Assembly: GCA_017745075.1 (NCBI GenBank)
Contig: JAGIAD010000008.1
Coordinates: forward strand, 1 to 64,000
DNA length: 64,000 nucleotides
Origin: Sphingobacteriaceae bacterium
GTDB taxonomy: Bacteria; Bacteroidota; Bacteroidia; Sphingobacteriales; Sphingobacteriaceae
Reading direction: 5' to 3'
In this document: positions 25,170 to 33,503 of the stretch, piece after piece
Layout: each line of letters opens with the position of its first letter
How positions within the stretch are numbered: position 1 is the stretch's first letter
Made by a program: the position numbers and the translations under genes
Notes under the pieces: model-generated
Told to the model about the DNA's origin: nothing
Databases searched by the model: none
The model's input: only the letters and a program-made list of their open reading frames with translations

Positions 25170-25561
25170 AGAAGAAACTGTATTTAAAAATGATAAAAGG
25201 AAAGGGCAGGGGTGTTTTTTGCACCGCCAATATTGCCGAGGGCGAAACAATAGAAGTTTGCCCAATCATTGTCATCCCGGCTAAAGATTTTGCTGCATTA
25301 AATGCTACAGCGCTGATGGATTATAGCTTTTATTTCGATAAGGAAGAAAACACGCTATCGTTAACCATGGGCTTTGGATCTATGTACAACCATAAGCAGT
25401 ATCCTAATGCTGTTTATATACTTGATAGAGAGAAAAAGCAAATGGTATTTACGGCTCATGAGCAGATAAAGGCGCATACTGAAATATGCATCAATTATGG
25501 TGGTGAGTATGGGAAAGATTATAGCAAGTGGTTTGTAGACAGAGGAATAGTTCCTGTGTAA
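25166..25561 (+). CDS. SET-domain protein 2
   Basis: A 131-residue cytoplasmic SET protein. It shows GKGRGVFCTANIAEGETIE, the GFGSMYNHKQYPNAVY core near residue 70, and THEICINYGGEY near 110. It is a tandem paralogue of SET protein 1 and overlaps it by 4 bp, but the two are divergent in sequence, which suggests different substrates or a heterodimer. It is the last gene of transcript 2. Two SET genes in a locus of secreted proteins are unusual. Confidence 0.88.
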   Translation: MKKKLYLKMIKGKGRGVFCTANIAEGETIEVCPIIVIPAKDFAALNATALMDYSFYFDKEENTLSLTMGFGSMYNHKQYPNAVYILDREKKQMVFTAHEQIKAHTEICINYGGEYGKDYSKWFVDRGIVPV

Positions 25562-25568
25562 TGGTAAA

Positions 25569-25588
25569 AATCATCCTTTTTAATGATT
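25569..25588 (+). promoter_or_regulatory. Shared inverted-repeat motif, promoter 3
   Basis: AATCAT-N8-ATGATT with perfect arms and the spacer CCTTTTTA. It ends 21 bp before the -7 element at 25610, as at promoters 1 and 2. Confidence 0.72.
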
Positions 25589-25609
25589 GATCTGCGTGTG
25601 CGGCTGGCC

Positions 25610-25617
25610 TAATTTTA
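25610..25617 (+). promoter_or_regulatory. -7 element, promoter 3 of the exported-protein regulon
   Basis: TAATTTTA, identical to promoter 2. It lies 34 bp upstream of the ATG at 25652. A mini-frame (MKKLKP, 25635-25655) lies between, and its stop overlaps the gene's ATG. Confidence 0.6.
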
Positions 25618-25651
25618 CCTGAAGAAAGCAAATCATGAAAAAATTAAAACC

Positions 25652-25954
25652 ATGAAAAAATTAATTTTGATCTTTTTCCTCACCATTGGTGTAGGGGGGA
25701 TAACACAAGCACAGATTTTGGGTAAACTTAAGGCAAAAGCAAAAACAGCTGCAGAAAACTCTGTCGATCGCTCAACGGATAAAGTTGTAGATAAGGCTGT
25801 AAACAAAACTGCCGACAATGTTACTGATAAAGCAATAAGCAAAGTGAGCGACAAACTGAATGGTCTGTTTAAAAAGAAAAATAAAAAACGCCCGGATACG
25901 GTACCTCCAACAGTTGCCGATACAAGCAAAGCCGCCATCAAACCTGGAAATTAA
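25652..25954 (+). CDS. Small exported Lys/Asp-rich protein
   Basis: A 100-residue protein with a signal peptide (about 1-20, ending TQAQ). The mature part is a single amphipathic helix with a heptad-like repeat (SVDRSTDKVVDKAVNKTADNVTDKAISKVSDK), then a Lys-rich stretch and a Pro/Thr tail. This is the composition of a small periplasmic helical protein. The first gene of transcript 3. No function could be assigned. A 6-codon frame directly upstream, MKKLKP, ends in the TGA that overlaps its ATG, which may couple translation or be a duplicated start. Confidence 0.7.
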   Translation: MKKLILIFFLTIGVGGITQAQILGKLKAKAKTAAENSVDRSTDKVVDKAVNKTADNVTDKAISKVSDKLNGLFKKKNKKRPDTVPPTVADTSKAAIKPGN

Positions 25955-25970
25955 ATCAATACATAAGCAG

Positions 25971-26225
25971 ATGAAAAAGATTTTCACCCTTTTAAGTGCC
26001 CTGTTTATTGTAACTGGCCTTAGAGCACAGAAAGTAGCTGTGCAGAAAGAAACGGTAAAACCAAAGGTAGATACCATTGGTAAAAGCGTTATCGATAAAA
26101 AAACAAGTGCAACAACTGATACAAAGGATGCAAAAATTGCCCCTGCCATCAAATATGCACCAACCTCAAAAGTTGCTCCCGTAGCAACAAAAGCAGGCAA
26201 ATTGGCTCCAGTAAAAACAAATTAG
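25971..26225 (+). CDS. Small exported Lys/Thr/Ala-rich protein
   Basis: 84 residues from the ATG at 25971. A longer frame starting at 25860 overlaps the previous gene, and its extra residues are not signal-like. The signal peptide is MKKIFTLLSALFIVTGLRAQ. The mature part is low-complexity, with VAVQKETVKPKVDTIGKSV and repeated K/A/T/P (SKVAPVATKAGKLAPVKTN). The KKETVNP/QKETVKP opening resembles the beginning of the mature Lys/Ala-rich repeat protein at 24283, so they may be related. The last gene before a strong terminator. Confidence 0.7.
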   Translation: MKKIFTLLSALFIVTGLRAQKVAVQKETVKPKVDTIGKSVIDKKTSATTDTKDAKIAPAIKYAPTSKVAPVATKAGKLAPVKTN

Positions 26226-26246
26226 CGTTTCTCATATCATTATTCT

Positions 26247-26277
26247 AAAAGCAGTGCAGAAAAAGCCTGCTTTTTTT
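26247..26277 (+). terminator. Terminator at end of exported-protein regulon
   Basis: A stem AAAAGCAG (26247-26254) with CTGCTTTT (26267-26274), then a run of T. It lies between the convergent regulon and the DinB-like gene. The A-rich left arm would also serve the opposite strand. Confidence 0.75.
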
Positions 26278-26283
26278 GTTTAA

Positions 26284-27120
26284 TTATGCCATTACTGAAA
26301 CCATTTGTAAAGCCTTTACTCCTAATGCTTTATCGCCGGTTATTTCCACTTTATTAACCACCACCTCAGGTTTCCAGCTTTTTGAAAATAATTTCCAGGC
26401 AGTATGGGGATCAATTATTACCGTTGAATGGGATGCCTGGATTTTTCCCTTGCTCAAAACCCAGTTTCCTTCTTTCATGGTGATGTTCCACTGTCCGCCT
26501 ATATCAGTTGATACAATCAGTGACGCAGTGGTACCATCCTCTGCTTTTACCTTACCGAAAGTATGAGGAAGTGCATACATGCAAATGTCAATAAAGGGAT
26601 AATACAGCTCTTTGGTCATAATCCCCGGTTTATTCACTGCATCGCGTATTTGCTGTTGGTGTAAGAATTTCTCTGTATATTCTCTGGCGATGTGAAACCA
26701 GTTTGGAGAAATTTCCTGCCCGGCCCAGGCTACCGGAAATATGGCCTCATCAAAGGGGTTAAGCTCTTTAAGATGTTCAATATACTCTTTTCCTGTAATC
26801 GCTAACAGTTCTGTTAGTATTTGTGGGCTAAGCCTTTTAGCCGCATTAACCCAGGTCATATTTAAGCTGTTTAGAAATGAAACAAGATCTTCATACGAGT
26901 TTATTTGATGAGCCTGTTCACCAAAATATTTATCTCTTGAAAATGAAAGCCCTCTCAGGTTACCGTCAAGTAAATGAGCGGCAACATCCTTTACTTTCCA
27001 TAATTTGGCAATAGTTTGGTTGTTCCACTCTTCATTTGTAAGCGATTTTAAAAGCGCAATTAGCTTTTCATCTAAAATAGTGAGTAAATCTAATATTTTG
27101 GTTTGGATGATATCTTCCAT
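26284..27120 (-). CDS. DinB / maleylpyruvate isomerase N-terminal-like protein
   Basis: A 278-residue cytoplasmic protein of the DinB/MDMPI four-helix-bundle superfamily. It opens IIQTKILDLLTILDEKLIALLKSLTNEEWNNQTI with LWKVKDVAAHLLDGNLRGLSFSRD, where the first conserved metal-binding His sits in AAHLLD. A second His is in FHIAREYTEKFLHQQQIRDA. Members are thiol-dependent S-transferases or isomerases. In Bacteroidota, which lack mycothiol, a bacillithiol-like or other cofactor is possible. The C-terminal part (about 180-278) is a separate SCP2-like domain (ASLIVSTDIGGQWNITMKEGNW), as in many MDMPI proteins. Monocistronic and convergent with the regulon. Confidence 0.85.
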   Translation of the reverse strand: MEDIIQTKILDLLTILDEKLIALLKSLTNEEWNNQTIAKLWKVKDVAAHLLDGNLRGLSFSRDKYFGEQAHQINSYEDLVSFLNSLNMTWVNAAKRLSPQILTELLAITGKEYIEHLKELNPFDEAIFPVAWAGQEISPNWFHIAREYTEKFLHQQQIRDAVNKPGIMTKELYYPFIDICMYALPHTFGKVKAEDGTTASLIVSTDIGGQWNITMKEGNWVLSKGKIQASHSTVIIDPHTAWKLFSKSWKPEVVVNKVEITGDKALGVKALQMVSVMA

Positions 27121-27216
27121 TTTATACTTTAGAATAAACAGTTTCCGAAAACAGGAAACATAGCTTAAAATTGGTTATAATGAAACTAACTCCCAATGCA
27201 TTTCAACTGAAATACT

Positions 27217-29301
27217 TTATGGCGTAATCAGTTCAAATTCGGCGTAGCCTGCCTGATGATCACCTTCGGTTGTACGTAAAGAAGTGAGCCTTACATAACG
27301 TGCCCGGATAGGTTTGAAACCCCTGTTTTGCCATAAAGGATTATTCTTAATATTAGAAAATTCGGCTTCATCTGTCAGTGTCCAATTTTTATTATCAGGC
27401 GATACAAAAAACTGGTATTTACTGATTATCCCTTCATTACTTCCCTGTCCGGGCAAATACCGAAATCCGTTTATTTCCACTTCTTTTCCCAAATCAATAG
27501 TGAGCTCAATATTGGTATTTGTGTTGGTTTTATTGTACCATGCGGTATTAGGATCGCCATCGAGGAGCCGCTTTGCGGTAGAGTCAGATACGTTTAAAAT
27601 CTTCCAATCTTTTTTCGAGATATCAAATTCCTGTTTGGCTACCGGGCTACTTTTCTTTGATTGAGTGCTGTAGGTAATAGCCTGAACGCTTAATTTGCCA
27701 TCTGCTACAAACGGTTTTGAATATTTTATTGATTTACTGTTTGGAGCTGTTCCGTCAAGCGTGTAAAATATCTCTGTTTCTTTATCGTCAGCTTGAATGC
27801 TGATGGTACCATTCGGGTTTCTGGAGATGACAGGGGCGGTAAGTATCTGGGGTGCAAGATAAACGCCTATGGCTGAAATCAGGAAATTACTCTTGGCATC
27901 CAGTACCTCAAAACGAAGTTTTTTGGCTTGCACTGAAGGGAAGGCTACAATCCGTTTATAACCAATAGTGGTTTGCCTTGCCAATTCTTTCCAGCTGCCA
28001 TTTTTCAGCTGAGCTTCAACTTTGAAGGCTTTAACACGCTGCCCTAAAGGGATATATTCCTGTACCATAAAACGGTTAAATGTTGTAAGCTTACCAAAAT
28101 TCAATATAAGGCTCGCTTTTGAAATGCCGTCGCTTGTTGCCCAGTAGGTATCTTTATTGTCATCCAAAACCTGGGCTGCATTGTAATTTTTGCCACGGGA
28201 ATTTGAGACTTCAACTTTCTTATTTTTAGCCAGGTTTACGGCAAATGCTTCTTTAACAGCTTTTGCTAAAGCTAATACGGCCTTCTCATCATTCTCATGG
28301 ATGCGTCCTCGCCGGTCAATAGGAAAGTTGAGCAATAAAGTTCCATTTCTGCCAATAGAACTATAATAGGTATTTAACAATTGTGGCAATGTTTTAACCC
28401 TGCTGTCTTCATAGCTATGGTAGAACCAGCCCGGTCTTGTTGAGGTATTAACTTCAGCCGGAACCCAGGCATTCCCATTTTCTACGCCATAGTGCAGCAT
28501 AGGGTAGGGCACATCGCCGGTTTTATTTAACAGGCTCCAGTTCGTTTCGCCAACATAGCCCGCTTCGGTACCCACCCAGCGCAGATCAGCCCGATCTCCG
28601 TTATCATTCCAGATTACGGCATTGGGCTGGAGCTTACGGATCAGTTTGTAGGTATTCTGCCAGTCGTAATAAGTTGTCCGGTCAATTGTACGTGTTTCTT
28701 TTGCACCACCATAATATCCCGAACCACCATTTGCACCATCAAACCATACCTCAAAAATATCTCCGTAATTGGTTAACAGTTCTTTGAGCTGATTCCTGAA
28801 ATAAGTAATGTATTCAGGCCGACCATATTCTGCGCTATTACGGTCCCACGGAGATAAATAAATCCCCAGCTTAAGGCCATACTCCTTGCATGCTTGAGCA
28901 AGGTCGCCAACAATGTCTCCCTTGCCGTTCTTCCACGGCGAATTCTTGATAGAATATTCGGTATATTTCGATGGCCATAAGCAAAAGCCCGAGTGGTGCT
29001 TCGCGGTGATAATAATCCCTTTCATACCAGCTTCTTTACAAACCTTTGCCCATTGCCTGCAATCCAGATCAGTTGGATTAAATATTTTAGGATCATCCTC
29101 ACCATAACCCCATTCCTGGTCTGTAAAAGTGTTGATAGATAAGTGTACAAAAGCATAATATTCCATCTGCTGCCAATGCATTTGCTGTTTAGTAGGGATA
29201 GGGCCAAGTGGCTTTGGAGCATCGGTTTGTGCACTAACAAGGTTCCATGCAGAAAAGCAAAGTATATAAGTTAAAAGTAATCTCTTCATTTTCATGATCA
29301 T
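27217..29301 (-). CDS. Alpha-L-fucosidase, GH29, with carbohydrate-binding modules
   Basis: A 694-residue secreted enzyme. The signal peptide is followed by a GH29 catalytic domain (about 35-350). Recognisable features are GIIITAKHHSGFCLWPSKYTEYSI with the HH pair near 102, the nucleophile Asp188 in EVWFDGANG, and TLPQLLNTYYSSIGRNGTLLLNFPIDRRGRIHEND. Two F5/8-type-C/discoidin-like modules lie in the C-terminal half (about 355-480 and 570-690), separated by a chitobiase-like strand segment (FYTLDGTAPNSKSIKYSKPF). It should remove alpha-L-fucose from glycans outside the cytoplasm. Three possible ATGs exist in the first five codons. No SusC/SusD genes are adjacent. Confidence 0.93.
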   Translation of the reverse strand: MIMKMKRLLLTYILCFSAWNLVSAQTDAPKPLGPIPTKQQMHWQQMEYYAFVHLSINTFTDQEWGYGEDDPKIFNPTDLDCRQWAKVCKEAGMKGIIITAKHHSGFCLWPSKYTEYSIKNSPWKNGKGDIVGDLAQACKEYGLKLGIYLSPWDRNSAEYGRPEYITYFRNQLKELLTNYGDIFEVWFDGANGGSGYYGGAKETRTIDRTTYYDWQNTYKLIRKLQPNAVIWNDNGDRADLRWVGTEAGYVGETNWSLLNKTGDVPYPMLHYGVENGNAWVPAEVNTSTRPGWFYHSYEDSRVKTLPQLLNTYYSSIGRNGTLLLNFPIDRRGRIHENDEKAVLALAKAVKEAFAVNLAKNKKVEVSNSRGKNYNAAQVLDDNKDTYWATSDGISKASLILNFGKLTTFNRFMVQEYIPLGQRVKAFKVEAQLKNGSWKELARQTTIGYKRIVAFPSVQAKKLRFEVLDAKSNFLISAIGVYLAPQILTAPVISRNPNGTISIQADDKETEIFYTLDGTAPNSKSIKYSKPFVADGKLSVQAITYSTQSKKSSPVAKQEFDISKKDWKILNVSDSTAKRLLDGDPNTAWYNKTNTNTNIELTIDLGKEVEINGFRYLPGQGSNEGIISKYQFFVSPDNKNWTLTDEAEFSNIKNNPLWQNRGFKPIRARYVRLTSLRTTEGDHQAGYAEFELITP

Positions 29302-29636
29302 TCTTCAGGGTATTTAATGGCTTTTGATAACACTTTATGCACAACAATTTTATAATGTTTGCCTGTATTTCTCAACATTAAGTAAAATTAGATTTATATT
29401 CATTCAGCAGTTTTACCTAAAAAGACTTCTTTTTGATTAAAACAGAATTATATCAGTAAATCCTAAGTGTTGCATCAGCGTATAGCAAGCAGTCTAAATT
29501 ATATATTTTCAATTACTTACCTGGCATTTAGTGATAAATTAGTTTTTTGTACAAGCTAACTAAAGGCAATTAGTAGTAAAACGTGTATTTTTATAGGTAT
29601 ATTTAGTCTTAGTTTCTGATCTTACCAATCATCGTT
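29302..29636. other. Divergent intergenic region between fucosidase and fdhD
   Basis: AT-rich, without ORFs. It must hold promoters for both genes, but I could not assign a convincing TAnnTTTG element to either. Confidence 0.5.
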
Positions 29637-30503
29637 ATGAAGGATATTCCATGGGTTTCGGTTAAGCGTTTGCCGGTCAATAAAGTTTCAGGTTTCATCG
29701 CCTCGCCTTCATTAGACATGCTGTCGGTAGAAGAACCGCTTGAAATTAGAATAATATACGGGGCTGCCGGAAACCGCACAGAAAAGAATATTTCCATAAC
29801 CATGCGCACACCTGGAAATGACCTTGAACTTGCTCTTGGTTTTTTGTTTACAGAGGGTATAATTTCTTCATATGCAGATGTTAAATCGATTGCTCATATG
29901 CCTTTATCCTGTGAACTGCAGAAAGAAAATGTTGTTTGTGTGGAATTGACAGAAGGCTTTATACCCAATCTATTACAAGCCGACAGAAATTTTTATACTA
30001 CTTCAAGCTGCGGGGTTTGCGGTAAAGGATCCATACAGTCTATCAGAACGGTGAGCCCCTATACAAATTTGGCCCGTCAGCAGGAAATAAGTTTATCGCC
30101 TGAGGTATTTTACAGCTTACCTGGGAAATTAAGATTGGCACAAAGTAATTTTGAGGCAACTGGCGGGATACACGCTTCGGCGCTCTTTACCCGGGAAGGA
30201 GAATTGGTATTACTTTGTGAAGACGTTGGGCGCCATAATGCATTAGACAAGTTAATCGGCAGCGCCCTGGGTAAGAACATGCTTCCCTTAAACACCTATA
30301 TTTTGCTTTTGAGTGGAAGAGCCAGCTTTGAGCTCATCCAGAAAGCAGCCATGGCAGGAATTTCGACTGTGGCTGCAATAGGTGCGCCGTCTACCCTCGC
30401 TGTTGAACTGGCCAATGAATTTGGTATCACATTGCTGGGTTTTCTTAAACAAGACCGATTTAATATATATACCGCTCACGATTGTCTCCTATCAGATTCC
30501 TGA
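29637..30503 (+). CDS. fdhD: Formate dehydrogenase accessory sulfurtransferase FdhD
   Basis: A 288-residue cytoplasmic protein. It has the EEPLEIRI and TPGNDLELALGFLFTEGII blocks, the two essential Cys in TTSSCGVCGKGS near residues 125-128, and LLCEDVGRHNALDKLIGSAL, the FdhD signature. FdhD transfers sulfur from a cysteine desulfurase to the molybdenum cofactor of formate dehydrogenase. No formate dehydrogenase or molybdopterin gene is visible in this window, so the target enzyme lies elsewhere. The ATG at 29637 starts the family-typical sequence. Confidence 0.94.
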   Translation: MKDIPWVSVKRLPVNKVSGFIASPSLDMLSVEEPLEIRIIYGAAGNRTEKNISITMRTPGNDLELALGFLFTEGIISSYADVKSIAHMPLSCELQKENVVCVELTEGFIPNLLQADRNFYTTSSCGVCGKGSIQSIRTVSPYTNLARQQEISLSPEVFYSLPGKLRLAQSNFEATGGIHASALFTREGELVLLCEDVGRHNALDKLIGSALGKNMLPLNTYILLLSGRASFELIQKAAMAGISTVAAIGAPSTLAVELANEFGITLLGFLKQDRFNIYTAHDCLLSDS

Positions 30504-30647
30504 AAGAAATGCAGTTACCTATATCCTGGGAACAAACCCGGGATATATATAAGCGTAGAAAGACTGGAACAGACAGTGCAGCCGTAAATTGCGATATATA
30601 GGAGCGATCCCACCTAAAATAAAGATGCTTAAAAGCTAGAATATTAT

Positions 30648-31565
30648 ATGATAATTAGAAATAAGGAAAATTGGTTCAAAATGCTGTTTGTCTGGCATGG
30701 TTCAGTTCTTCCAAAGCTCCTCCCAAGGCTCTCATTACTTTTTGTTCTGTCAATCGGGGTGGTATTCTTTAATGGTAAAATTTTTTCTTTCAAAGTCCCT
30801 TTAAATCCGACACCTTTAACCTTATTTGGTTTTGTACTTGCCCTGTTTCTGGGGTTCCGTAACAATGTTAGTTATGACAGATTTTGGGAAGCGCGGAAAC
30901 TCTGGGGAGCTTTATTGAATTGTACACGCTCATTAACGCGGCAGGTACTTACACTTCCGGAGCCTCCGGTTGACCGGTCACTTGCTCGGCACTTTATTGA
31001 TCTTCTGGTCTCTTTTACTTACGCCCTGAAACACCAGCTTAGGGATACAGACCCGCAACATGACCTGAAAGAACGGCTCAGTGAAACAGATTATCGTTTA
31101 ATTATCTCGGCAAAGCACAAACCGGTTATGATAACAAAACTCATGGGCGAATGGGTAACTGGTGTACACCGCACCGGCCGGATTGATGCAATACAGCAGA
31201 TGAGATTTGATGAAAATCTTGATAAACTTGAGGAGATCGTTGGTGGATGTGAACGGATTATTTCTACCCCGATCCCTTATAGCTACCGGGTGTTGCTGCA
31301 CCGCACAGTGTATCTGTATTGTTTCCTGCTGCCCTTTGGACTGGTTGACAGCCTCCAATGGCTTACCCCCTTTATTGTAGTTTTTATTGCCTATACCTTT
31401 GTGGCTTTTGAGGCCATTGCCGACGAAATAGAGCAGCCTTTTGGTACCGCATCAAACGACCTCGCCCTTAACGCCATGTGTAAGATGATCGAAACCACTT
31501 TGATGGAATTGAACGGTGAAGAAATTTCTGTGAACATCAGCCCCAAAAATGGGGTTATCGATTAA
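30648..31565 (+). CDS. Bestrophin-type ion channel (UPF0187)
   Basis: A 305-residue inner-membrane protein. The bestrophin signature is clear: MIIRNKENWFKMLFVWHGSVLPKLLPRL, then NPTPLTLFGFVLALFLGFRNNVSYDRFWEARKLWGALLNCTRSL, and a final EIEQPFGTASNDLALNAMCKMIE. Bacterial homologues form pentameric channels for anions or cations in the inner membrane. Ion selectivity cannot be predicted here. It lies 144 bp after fdhD and may be independently transcribed. Confidence 0.92.
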   Translation: MIIRNKENWFKMLFVWHGSVLPKLLPRLSLLFVLSIGVVFFNGKIFSFKVPLNPTPLTLFGFVLALFLGFRNNVSYDRFWEARKLWGALLNCTRSLTRQVLTLPEPPVDRSLARHFIDLLVSFTYALKHQLRDTDPQHDLKERLSETDYRLIISAKHKPVMITKLMGEWVTGVHRTGRIDAIQQMRFDENLDKLEEIVGGCERIISTPIPYSYRVLLHRTVYLYCFLLPFGLVDSLQWLTPFIVVFIAYTFVAFEAIADEIEQPFGTASNDLALNAMCKMIETTLMELNGEEISVNISPKNGVID

Positions 31566-31736
31566 TTATTTCGCATCCTGAATTTAGCTGTTTGCAGCCG
31601 TAATCTAGGTTTGCTTAACCCATCCGCCGGTTAATAATTTAGTATGGTAATAGTCTATAAGGCTTAAAAGGCTCTAGCATGTGCTGAAAGCTTTTTTATG
31701 TCTTAAAATTCTCGCAAGAATTTACGCGCTTTCCTT

Positions 31737-31744
31737 TATCTTTG
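31737..31744 (+). promoter_or_regulatory. -7 element of the ABC-F gene
   Basis: TATCTTTG, a full match to TAnnTTTG. It lies inside the longest possible ORF that begins at 31681, which argues that this extension is not translated and that the GTG at 31768 is the start, 23 bp downstream. Confidence 0.65.
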
Positions 31745-31767
31745 CCGCGAATTTAATATTCCTAATT

Positions 31768-33402
31768 GTGATCAATGTAAATAATATCTCCGTTTCATTT
31801 GGCGGAACCACCCTTTTTAGCGATGTAACCTTTTCGATAAACGAGAACGATAAAATAGCCTTAATGGGTAAAAATGGTGCAGGCAAGTCCACTATTCTAA
31901 AAATTATTGCCGATGTAATTAAACCTACTTCTGGTAACGTAACAGGTCCTAAGGAAGCGGTGATTGCCTATTTGCCACAACATTTGCTTACTCATGACAA
32001 TGTTACTGTTTTTGAGGAAACCATGAAGGCTTTTGCAGAAGTAAACCAGATGCAAAAGGAACTTGATGAGCTGAATGAGCAACTTACTATCCGTACCGAT
32101 TACGAAAGCGACGACTATATGAAGCTAATAGAGCGCGTATCGGAATTAAGTGAGAAATTTTATTCTATTGAAGAAACCAATTATGAAGCAGAGGTAGAGA
32201 AAGTATTAAAAGGTTTGGGTTTTGAGCGTAAAGACTTTACCCGTCAAACTTCTGAGTTTTCGGGTGGATGGCGCATGCGTATCGAGCTGGCCAAGATTTT
32301 ATTAAAAAAACCTGATCTAATTTTACTGGATGAGCCTACCAACCACATGGATATCGAAAGTATTCAATGGCTGGAAGATTTCCTGATCAATTCGGCAAAG
32401 GCCGTGATGGTCATCTCGCACGACCGTACCTTTGTAGATAACATCACCAACCGTACCATTGAGGTAACCATGGGTAGGATATACGATTATAAAGCCAAAT
32501 ATACCCATTACCTCCAGTTGCGTGCCGATCGTCGTCTGCATCAGTTAAAAGCTTATGAAGAGCAACAACGTTTTATTGCCGATAACCAGGAATTTATTGA
32601 TCGCTTTAGGGGAACCTATTCTAAAACCTTACAGGTACAATCGCGCGTTAAAATGCTCGAGAAACTCGAAATAATCGAAATTGATGAGGTAGATACATCA
32701 GCATTACGGTTAAAGTTTCCACCTTCACCACGTTCCGGCCAGTATCCGGTAATCGTAGAAGAGCTGACCAAAGCCTATGGCGATCATGTAGTGTTCGAAA
32801 AAGCATCAATGGTGATCGAACGGGGAGAAAAGGTGGCTTTTGTAGGTAAAAACGGTGAAGGTAAATCGACCATGATTAAAGCCATCATGTCTGAGATTGA
32901 TTTTGAAGGAAGTTTAAAAGTAGGACACAATGCCAAGATCGGTTACTTTGCGCAAAACCAGGCTGCACTGCTTGATGAGAACCTAACCGTATTCGAAACC
33001 ATCGATCAGATTCCGTTAAGCGATGGAACTGTAAAAATAAAAGACCTTTTGGGGGCCTTTATGTTTAGTGGAGATGACACAACAAAAAAGGTTAAGGTAC
33101 TTTCTGGTGGCGAAAAAACACGCTTGGCCATGATTAAATTGTTGTTGGAACCGGTAAATGTATTAATCCTGGATGAGCCAACCAACCACCTGGATATGAA
33201 GACAAAAGATATTATTAAAGATGCGTTGAAAGATTTTGATGGCACTTTGATTTTGGTATCGCATGATCGTGATTTCTTGGATGGGCTGGTACAAAAAGTT
33301 TTCGAATTTGGCAATAAACGTGTTCGTGAACACTTTGAAGATATAAAAGGATTTTTGGCTTATAAAAAGATGAATAGCCTGAAAGAAATAGAGCAAAATT
33401 AA
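31768..33402 (+). CDS. ABC-F family ATPase
   Basis: 544 residues from the GTG at 31768. The ORF is open from 31681, but the added 29 residues are hydrophobic and span a perfect -7 element, and the family begins with xINVNNISVSFGG. Two ABC domains are seen: Walker A GKNGAGKST and GKNGEGKST, signatures EFSGGWRMR and LSGGEKTR, and Walker B LILLDEPTNHMD and VLILDEPTNHLD. The linker with YLQLRADRRLHQLKAYEEQQRF joins them. There are no membrane segments. ABC-F proteins act on the ribosome as translation factors or in antibiotic protection, and this one is of the housekeeping YbiT/EttA-like type rather than a proven resistance factor. Confidence 0.92.
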   Translation: MINVNNISVSFGGTTLFSDVTFSINENDKIALMGKNGAGKSTILKIIADVIKPTSGNVTGPKEAVIAYLPQHLLTHDNVTVFEETMKAFAEVNQMQKELDELNEQLTIRTDYESDDYMKLIERVSELSEKFYSIEETNYEAEVEKVLKGLGFERKDFTRQTSEFSGGWRMRIELAKILLKKPDLILLDEPTNHMDIESIQWLEDFLINSAKAVMVISHDRTFVDNITNRTIEVTMGRIYDYKAKYTHYLQLRADRRLHQLKAYEEQQRFIADNQEFIDRFRGTYSKTLQVQSRVKMLEKLEIIEIDEVDTSALRLKFPPSPRSGQYPVIVEELTKAYGDHVVFEKASMVIERGEKVAFVGKNGEGKSTMIKAIMSEIDFEGSLKVGHNAKIGYFAQNQAALLDENLTVFETIDQIPLSDGTVKIKDLLGAFMFSGDDTTKKVKVLSGGEKTRLAMIKLLLEPVNVLILDEPTNHLDMKTKDIIKDALKDFDGTLILVSHDRDFLDGLVQKVFEFGNKRVREHFEDIKGFLAYKKMNSLKEIEQN

Positions 33403-33445
33403 TCAGGATTTGCTTCACACCGGATTCGTGTATCCGGGGAAATAT

Positions 33446-33486
33446 CGTCATTGCTTTGCTGGCTAAAAAGTCTCTCCGCAATGACG
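33446..33486. repeat. Interspersed palindromic element (CGTCATTGC type)
   Basis: The arms CGTCATTGC (33446-33454) and GCAATGACG (33478-33486) are perfect complements. The element lies between convergent genes (ABC-F and GIN protein), where it could act as a bidirectional transcript end. A half of the same element (GCAATGACG) is visible at 22-30 of the window. Confidence 0.7.
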
Positions 33487-33503
33487 ATTTTATATATTAT
33501 AGG

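Noticed and set aside
31681..31767. N-terminal extension of the ABC-F ORF from a GTG at 31681
   Set aside because: It is hydrophobic, unlike the family start, and contains a perfect -7 element (31737-31744). The GTG at 31768 gives the family-typical beginning.
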